Assembly (NCBI GenBank): GCA_024720975.1
Contig: JANJXX010000001.1
Span: 346,811-409,838, forward strand
DNA from: Candidatus Panguiarchaeum symbiosum
GTDB lineage: Archaea; Asgardarchaeota; Njordarchaeia; Njordarchaeales; Panguiarchaeaceae
DNA length: 63,028 nucleotides
Direction: 5' to 3'
Below the pieces are notes generated by a model, which worked only from the letters and a program-made list of their open reading frames with translations, was not told the origin of the DNA and ran no database searches. Both the position numbers and the translations under genes were made by a program. Each line of letters opens with the position of its first letter. Within the stretch, counting starts at the first letter, position 1. Below, one piece after another: positions 58,327 through 63,028 of the stretch.

Positions 58327-59559
58327 GTGTCAAACCCCGAAGCTAGAGGTCCAGAAGCTAGAAGACCACTATACATAAACAAGATCATTGGCACAGCGTC
58401 TAGAAACTACAATTTCTCTCCTGCAATCATAGCTAGACTCTCTTTCTGGTACTCGTACAGTAGGGCTATATCATTGGTTGAAACTCTAAGAAAACCTCCT
58501 AGAAATGTTGTTATCTGCGTAAATACACTACGAAGTAACGTTAGATATGTTATTGACGAACTTAAAAGAGCGGGTTTACCAACGACAATTAGCAAGATTT
58601 TCAAGGATACAATCCTGGTTCCAATCGAAGGACCTTTTCAACTTGAAGCATCCGAACTTAAGAAAATTATAGTTAAAGTACAAGCCGCCGAAGACATCAT
58701 GATGGGAGCTCCGAGACTCTACCATCCGGGGGTAGTACGATTGGAAGATGATATAAAGCCCGGGGATACTGTTGCTATATCAACGAGATTTGGCGATATT
58801 GTAGCTGTCGGAAAAAGTCTCATCGCGTCAACTGAAGAACCCTCCGGACCTGTTGCTGAAATAACTAAAAGCATCTATCAGAAACCTAATCTTAAGGCTC
58901 TTAAGATTTTCATAAGGGGCTTCGCTTATGAATCCAATCTGGCCTCACTCCAGGCCTTGGAAATGTGGGATGTTAAACCTGATTCTAGGATACTTATAAT
59001 CTCCCCAAAATTATCTGACTTGATCTGGACACTGAATCAAACTCGCTGTAAAGCTAATATCGTAATCATTTCAAAAACTTCTGCTGAAGAGAAAAAGCTC
59101 CAGGAGGGGTTAAGAAGCCTAAAAATGGAACAATACATCGATAAGATAGAGTGGATTGCTGGAAATTTAAAAAAGATAGATATAAGCGAGGGTGCCTTTG
59201 ATTATGTTTACATAAGACCCAAAAGTACAAAGCTAGGATTGCGACCTAGATTAGCTGCTCTTTTTAAAGAAAGAGATTTCATTAGTTGCTTCCGTGACGC
59301 ACTATTTTTAGTAAAGAAGTTCTCACCTGGCCTTAGAAAGGGAGGCAGGCTCTTGTATATAACAGAATCTCTTGATCCAATTGAAGGGGAATATATCCTA
59401 GAAATTCTCATAGAGAAACTCAAATTTAAGGCCGTTCGTCATCAAATAAAATTCGGTGAAACTGGCCTGCCCGGATTCGTTGGATCTGATTGCGCTTTGA
59501 GAGTATTCCCAGATAAACACGATGATGTAGGATTATTTGCTGCGGTAGTAACACGATAG
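58327..59559 (+). CDS. NSUN6-like PUA protein lacking the catalytic cysteines
   Basis: About 410 residues with the layout of NSUN6-type RNA m5C methyltransferases: N-terminal region, a PUA domain (about 115-185: AAEDIMMGAPRLYHPGV, KPGDTVAIST, VAVGKSL) and a Rossmann-like domain ending in CALRVFPDKHDDVGLFAAV, the usual family end. The working motifs are lost. The SAM loop normally DxCAAPGGKT reads ISPKLSDLIW (near 228-237), the DAPCSG site reads IRPKSTK (299-305), and TCS reads TES (349-351). So both cysteines are gone. GTG at 58327 lies behind GGTGAG; GTG 58318 belongs to that SD. Likely an RNA-binding pseudoenzyme. Confidence 0.75.
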   Translation: MSNPEARGPEARRPLYINKIIGTASRNYNFSPAIIARLSFWYSYSRAISLVETLRKPPRNVVICVNTLRSNVRYVIDELKRAGLPTTISKIFKDTILVPIEGPFQLEASELKKIIVKVQAAEDIMMGAPRLYHPGVVRLEDDIKPGDTVAISTRFGDIVAVGKSLIASTEEPSGPVAEITKSIYQKPNLKALKIFIRGFAYESNLASLQALEMWDVKPDSRILIISPKLSDLIWTLNQTRCKANIVIISKTSAEEKKLQEGLRSLKMEQYIDKIEWIAGNLKKIDISEGAFDYVYIRPKSTKLGLRPRLAALFKERDFISCFRDALFLVKKFSPGLRKGGRLLYITESLDPIEGEYILEILIEKLKFKAVRHQIKFGETGLPGFVGSDCALRVFPDKHDDVGLFAAVVTR

Positions 59560-59577
59560 GAACTTGTAATTACACTT

Positions 59578-60873
59578 CTAATTGCATTCCCATACATATG
59601 TACCACTCTTAGATGTTATGTACTCATTCTCGTAAACTAATCGCCCCCTGAGAAATGTAGCAATGACCTTTCCTCTAACAAGCATGCCATTATATGGATG
59701 CTGCGTGGCTTTTGATAGAGATTTGTCAGGATCTATAACTTCTTTGCACTTGGGATCGAAGACTACAAGGTCTGCTAGGTTACCTACTTTTATTCTTCCT
59801 TTTTTTCTAATGCCAAAAATTCTTGCTGGATTTTCAGAGGCCATTCTTACCAATAACTCAAAGTCTATGTTTGTTACTTTAGAAATGCTATAGAGGAGCG
59901 GAAGCAGGTATTGTATCCCAGCGATCCCCGGTGGAGCCTCACTAAAATCACATTCCTTTTCCTTATGCGAGTGCGGAGCATGATCCGAGGCTATAGCATC
60001 AACAAGTCCTCTTGCTACAGCTTTTATCAAGCTTATATGCGCATCTCTATTTCTTATAGGTGGAAGAACTTTGTATAGGGGCGATCTAGGATTTATTCTC
60101 TCCAGGAAAAACACTAGGTGATGTGGTGTTACATCACAAGTGATTCTAATTCCCTTTTTGCGAGCTTCAGCAATTTCTTTTACGACGGCATATGAGGTTA
60201 CGTGAGTTATGTGTACACGACATTTATTTTCCATCGCAAACTTTATAGCAACATCTAGGCCTTTCAACTCAGCCTGAATCGGGCGAATTGAATCAAGTTC
60301 ATGTGCATCTTTTGCTTTATTGTGATCAGTTACGTACTCTGGATGTTCTGCATGAAATACGTACAACAACTCCCTAGGTAAGCTCCACTTAAAAAGGTTC
60401 TCGATAGAGTTCCTGTGATATAGGTATACTTTAACGGGAACGGACCCATACTTCTTGTATATGTTTGACAATTCCGATGGAGAAGTCAACATTACATATA
60501 GAAAAAAGTCTGTGTAAGCATTTTTGGAAACTATCTGTAGCTTTTTTTTAAAATTTTCGAGGGAGTCTATGGGAGGGCGATTGTTAGGCATATCACCTAC
60601 TGTAGTTATACCAGAAGCTAAAGCCGCCTTGGATCCGGTTGCAAAGTCTTCCTTATACTCCTCACCAGGCTCCCTAAAATGAACATGTACATCGACTAAT
60701 CCAGGAATTATAAGATACTCTGAGGCATTATAGATAGCATCTACCTTCGATAAAATTTGCCTATTTACATAGCTAGATCTCCATATTCTAACTATATATC
60801 CACTGTCTGAAATTGCTATGTTAGCTCTTTGCCACTTTTCTCCAATGAACGCCAAACCCCTTAAGACTAACAT
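59578..60873 (-). CDS. pyrC: Dihydroorotase
   Basis: Third step of pyrimidine synthesis, cyclising carbamoyl aspartate. Metal-binding motifs DVHVHFREPG, HAEHP, HITHVTSYA and the catalytic ASDHAPHS are all present, with SKATQHPYNGM near the end. Length 431, class I amidohydrolase type. The ATG has GTGAT upstream. Other pyr genes are not in the window. Confidence 0.94.
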   Translation of the reverse strand: MLVLRGLAFIGEKWQRANIAISDSGYIVRIWRSSYVNRQILSKVDAIYNASEYLIIPGLVDVHVHFREPGEEYKEDFATGSKAALASGITTVGDMPNNRPPIDSLENFKKKLQIVSKNAYTDFFLYVMLTSPSELSNIYKKYGSVPVKVYLYHRNSIENLFKWSLPRELLYVFHAEHPEYVTDHNKAKDAHELDSIRPIQAELKGLDVAIKFAMENKCRVHITHVTSYAVVKEIAEARKKGIRITCDVTPHHLVFFLERINPRSPLYKVLPPIRNRDAHISLIKAVARGLVDAIASDHAPHSHKEKECDFSEAPPGIAGIQYLLPLLYSISKVTNIDFELLVRMASENPARIFGIRKKGRIKVGNLADLVVFDPKCKEVIDPDKSLSKATQHPYNGMLVRGKVIATFLRGRLVYENEYITSKSGTYVWECN

Positions 60874-60898
60874 GTAATCACTTTATGGACTAGGATTT

Positions 60899-61624
60899 TT
60901 AGATTTCGCTCATTGGAATACCATATTTACCCTTAAGCGGCACAAATCTAACTGGTTCTAGTTCTCTTGTAATAAACTCTTTTTCTCCGACCCTTACCAT
61001 CTTAACTAGAATCTGCCAATCGTATCCGATCTCGAGAGGCATGACCAATATGCCACCGATTTTAAGCTGGTATTTTAGAGGCTCCGGTATGCCTTTCCCT
61101 GCGGCTGTAACGATTATTGCATCGAATTTTCGATCTTTTTCTACCCATCCCATGCTTCCATCCCCAAGTCTTACGTCAACAACCTTTAGATAGTTTAACC
61201 GTTCTAGATTGGACTTGCCGAACTCGTAGATGTCAGGATCAATTTCCATAGAACAAACGGGTCTAGGGTTCATTTCCCTCTTATGACCACCAGTAACTAC
61301 TTCAGCGCATAAAGCAGCTTGATAGCCTGACCCTGTACCGACTTCAAAAACAGTCTTACCTTGCTTTAGTTCTGCATAGTGACACAATAGTAGACACATA
61401 GATATAGCTGATATTGTAGCATCTTTGATTATAGGCAAGGGCGTATCTACATATGCGTATTTTACATACTCTGGTAAGACGAAATACTCGCGAGGAACTC
61501 GCATGAATGCGTCTAAGTATATATCGTTAACTATACCACTATTTTTGAGTAGGACGTAGAGTGTACTTTTATCCTCCTCGAGCTTTTTGCGCAATTTAGA
61601 GTCAATGTAAGTACCTCCTAGCAA
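60899..61624 (-). CDS. pcm: Protein-L-isoaspartate O-methyltransferase
   Basis: Methylates isoaspartyl residues in damaged proteins for repair. Motif I is VFEVGTGSGYQAALCAEVV, with YVDTPLPI before it and AAGKGIPEPLKYQLKIGGILV after. About 235-241 residues. The start is unclear: TTG at 61624 is used, but the strong SD GGAGGT lies inside the frame just after it and points to a start a few codons further on, where only ATT and a later TTG are in frame. 13 bases downstream of rpl11. Confidence 0.92.
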   Translation of the reverse strand: MLGGTYIDSKLRKKLEEDKSTLYVLLKNSGIVNDIYLDAFMRVPREYFVLPEYVKYAYVDTPLPIIKDATISAISMCLLLCHYAELKQGKTVFEVGTGSGYQAALCAEVVTGGHKREMNPRPVCSMEIDPDIYEFGKSNLERLNYLKVVDVRLGDGSMGWVEKDRKFDAIIVTAAGKGIPEPLKYQLKIGGILVMPLEIGYDWQILVKMVRVGEKEFITRELEPVRFVPLKGKYGIPMSEI

Positions 61625-61637
61625 AAACTAGACACCA

Positions 61638-62147
61638 TTAGCTCAAGGTCTCATTCATAACTTTTTCGTACAAACCTTTCTGCTTAAGGAGATCTTCTAA
61701 CCTTGCTAACGCTTCTTTGGGATGAAGGCCTTCGACTCTAACTCCCATGGAGACGCAAGTGCCTATTACTTGCTTTATGCAAGATAAGAAATTCCTAGCA
61801 ATCATATTCTTTTTCTTGATACGTGCAATTTCAATAACATCCTCAATTTTAAGATTTCCTACGAATTCCTGTCCTGCTTTTCCAGATCCCTTTTCAATTT
61901 TAGCATATTTCGTGATTAGGGCTGATGTATAAGGCGTACCAACCTCTATTTTGTATTCTCTGGTTTCTTTGCTGAAAGTTATTTTAACGGGAACACGCAT
62001 ACCTTGATACTCAGCGGTAAGCTTGTTTATTTCTGTAATCACCTTACCAACCGGTAGACCCGCCTGTCCGAGAGCTGGGCCCATTGGGGGTCCGGGACTT
62101 GCCTGCCCTCCCTTGACTAAAAACGTTAACTCTTCCTTCTTTGGCAA
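61638..62147 (-). CDS. rpl11: Ribosomal protein L11
   Basis: Forms the GTPase-associated centre with 23S rRNA. The start MPKKEELTFLVKGGQASPGPP and the conserved PALGQAGLPVGKVITEINK-like stretch are clear, as is CVSMGVRVEG at the C-terminus. I chose TTG at 62147 because GGTGAT lies 4-5 bases upstream and related proteins begin MPKK. About 169 residues. L1, L10 and L12 are not adjacent, so the usual L11-L1-L10-L12 group is split or starts elsewhere. Confidence 0.94.
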   Translation of the reverse strand: MPKKEELTFLVKGGQASPGPPMGPALGQAGLPVGKVITEINKLTAEYQGMRVPVKITFSKETREYKIEVGTPYTSALITKYAKIEKGSGKAGQEFVGNLKIEDVIEIARIKKKNMIARNFLSCIKQVIGTCVSMGVRVEGLHPKEALARLEDLLKQKGLYEKVMNETLS

Positions 62148-62307
62148 AAACATCACCATCTCTCGTGAGACCTACTAGTATTAATCTAAAACATTTAAAG
62201 ATGTAGAATTCCGCTTACAAACCTTATAGGGATATTCCCAAAGCTTTCCTTTGGTAACATGTGACTTTATAAGAGAGTCAGACTTATTCTGACACACGGG
62301 GTTTAAT

Positions 62308-62721
62308 TTGAAGTTGTCGGTAGATCAACAGGCATTCCTTACATTGAGAAAACTTGGAATCCAAGCAATAGGTATTATTGAATTCGATGAAGTCTACGGA
62401 CCAATGCCAAAATTTATACACTCTCAACATGCGAAACTTGTGAGGAGAATCCTGCAGGATCAATTATTCTCTATGAAGCTATCAGTTCTCTCTAAGTATG
62501 CTTCGGAGGCCACATTAGCCGATGATCTGAGGGTAATAATCGAAACCTTCAGAAGCTCCGGTGATAATAGAGCAAAGATTAATTTCATAGTAGCGCAAGT
62601 CTCAGAAGAGGCCGACTATGCAAGAGTACGAGCACTTTTACGCGATATTTCCAAGAGGTTGAGCACAGCCGAAAGGATTGATAAGGAGAGCCTGGAGCGC
62701 ATCCTATGTGAAGCACTATAG
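62308..62721 (+). CDS. Small protein with a longin-like start, function unknown
   Basis: A 137-residue protein. Its opening, AIGIIEFDEVYGPMPKFI (about residues 20-37), recalls the first strands of longin domains in Nprl2/folliculin-type proteins, where a GP follows the first strand. Then come LVRRILQDQL, a strand-like KINFIVAQVSEE and a helical C-terminus. This assignment is weak and rests on local pattern only. TTG start. It is convergent with the truncated gene at the window end, with a 6-base overlap. Confidence 0.45.
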   Translation: MKLSVDQQAFLTLRKLGIQAIGIIEFDEVYGPMPKFIHSQHAKLVRRILQDQLFSMKLSVLSKYASEATLADDLRVIIETFRSSGDNRAKINFIVAQVSEEADYARVRALLRDISKRLSTAERIDKESLERILCEAL

Positions 62722-63027
62722 CTTACTCCTAATTTGCTTTATTAACTCAAACATTTTAGTGTAGTCCGTTATTCTTAGTTTAACCCTTTTGCCTTTCATC
62801 ATCAGATCCCATATCTTCGTTATTTCCCCTAGTTGATCAGTTAAATTTGAAAGATCTGGTCTTACTCTCTTTAGATGTTCAAGTATTCTATCCCATTCGG
62901 TTTCAGTTGTGCCAGTCTTGAGTTTTATAGCTTGCTTGAGGTCACCCACGATAATCTTAAATGCTTCCTCGAGACCACCTTTATACATATACCAGAGATA
63001 CCTACCATAGTATGGAGGAATTCCTTC
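62716..63027 (-). CDS. Unknown protein, C-terminal part (cut by window end)
   Basis: The frame stays open to the window edge: GIPPYYGRYLWYMYKGG precedes the in-frame ATG at 62988, so the gene probably begins outside. The visible 103 residues are helical and charged (LEEAFKIIVGDLKQAIKLKTG, TEWDRILEHLKRVRPDLSN, YTKMFELIKQIRSKL). I do not recognise a family. Confidence 0.5.
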   Translation of the reverse strand, partial: EGIPPYYGRYLWYMYKGGLEEAFKIIVGDLKQAIKLKTGTTETEWDRILEHLKRVRPDLSNLTDQLGEITKIWDLMMKGKRVKLRITDYTKMFELIKQIRSKL

Positions 63028-63028
63028 T

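Overview
This window is chromosomal DNA from a thermophilic archaeon. The evidence is archaeal/eukaryotic-type information genes throughout (TBP, PCNA, RFC large and small subunits, aIF2-alpha, aIF6, Pelota, NMD3, Nob1, Kae1, Bud32, Rpp30, archaeal TGT, ribosomal L34e, L14e, L38e, L24e, L7Ae, S28e, L18a), AT-rich protein genes beside very GC-rich rRNA genes, and start sites preceded by GGTGAT-type Shine-Dalgarno (SD) sequences that match the 16S 3' end. L38e and L14e suggest the TACK/Asgard part of the archaea. FtsZ, a probable ribophorin-I homologue and a Ras-like GTPase fused to longin/roadblock-like domains would fit an Asgard-related or deep TACK lineage, but the window alone does not settle the placement. 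I saw no mobile element, CRISPR array, prophage or plasmid feature.

Layout. 1-8.9 kb: end of valS, then nmd3, tbp, ftsZ, archease, nob1, dtdA, pcn, an EMC3-like membrane insertase, rpl34e, cmk, rpl14e and a small GC-rich structured RNA-like element. 9-24.3 kb: trm56, a HEAT-repeat gene next to rfcL and rfcS, metK, rps15, mbf1, a P-loop kinase-like gene, alaS, two unknown genes, a fused CoA-synthesis gene and tgtA. 24.4-31 kb: a zinc-ribbon membrane peptide, a degenerate helicase, kae1, rpl38e, ahcY, the rpl7ae-rps28e-rpl24e cluster, a PRC-barrel protein and a nucleotidyltransferase. 31-43.8 kb: rnp3, a DRG-like GTPase, the ribophorin-like gene, pfdA-rpl18a, a NYN protein, aif2a, a lone rpl2, aif6, nadM, rpoD, bud32, pelA, rimI and a winged-helix protein. 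43.8-49.4 kb: 23S rRNA (+ strand), tRNA-Cys and 16S rRNA (- strand), arranged tail to tail, each rRNA with its own perfect processing stem. 49.4-63 kb: a PflX-type radical SAM gene, tRNA-Lys with an unusual intron, an Hrq1/YprA-type helicase, the GTPase fusion, nog1, trmI, a second NYN gene, a catalytically dead NSUN6-like protein, pyrC, pcm, rpl11, a possible longin-domain protein and a gene cut by the window end.

How they work together. Most genes serve ribosome building, translation, tRNA modification and replication. Nob1 and NMD3 act on 16S/40S-like and 60S-like particles. aIF6, Nog1, L2 and L11 concern the large subunit. Kae1 and Bud32 belong to KEOPS. TGT, Trm56 and TrmI modify tRNAs. 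PCNA, RfcL and RfcS form the clamp and its loader.

The most notable observations are: (1) a 16S gene whose near-universal decoding-centre and core positions differ but keep pairing by compensatory change, with further unusual bases in the 23S peptidyl-transferase region; (2) a probable ribophorin-I subunit of oligosaccharyltransferase; (3) a GTPase fused to two longin/roadblock-like domains; (4) an NSUN6-like pseudoenzyme with PUA domain; (5) a 20-nt intron in the variable loop of tRNA-Lys. Where a GTG inside an SD would extend an open frame, I moved the start to the TTG/ATG/GTG about 5 nt downstream; those entries say so.
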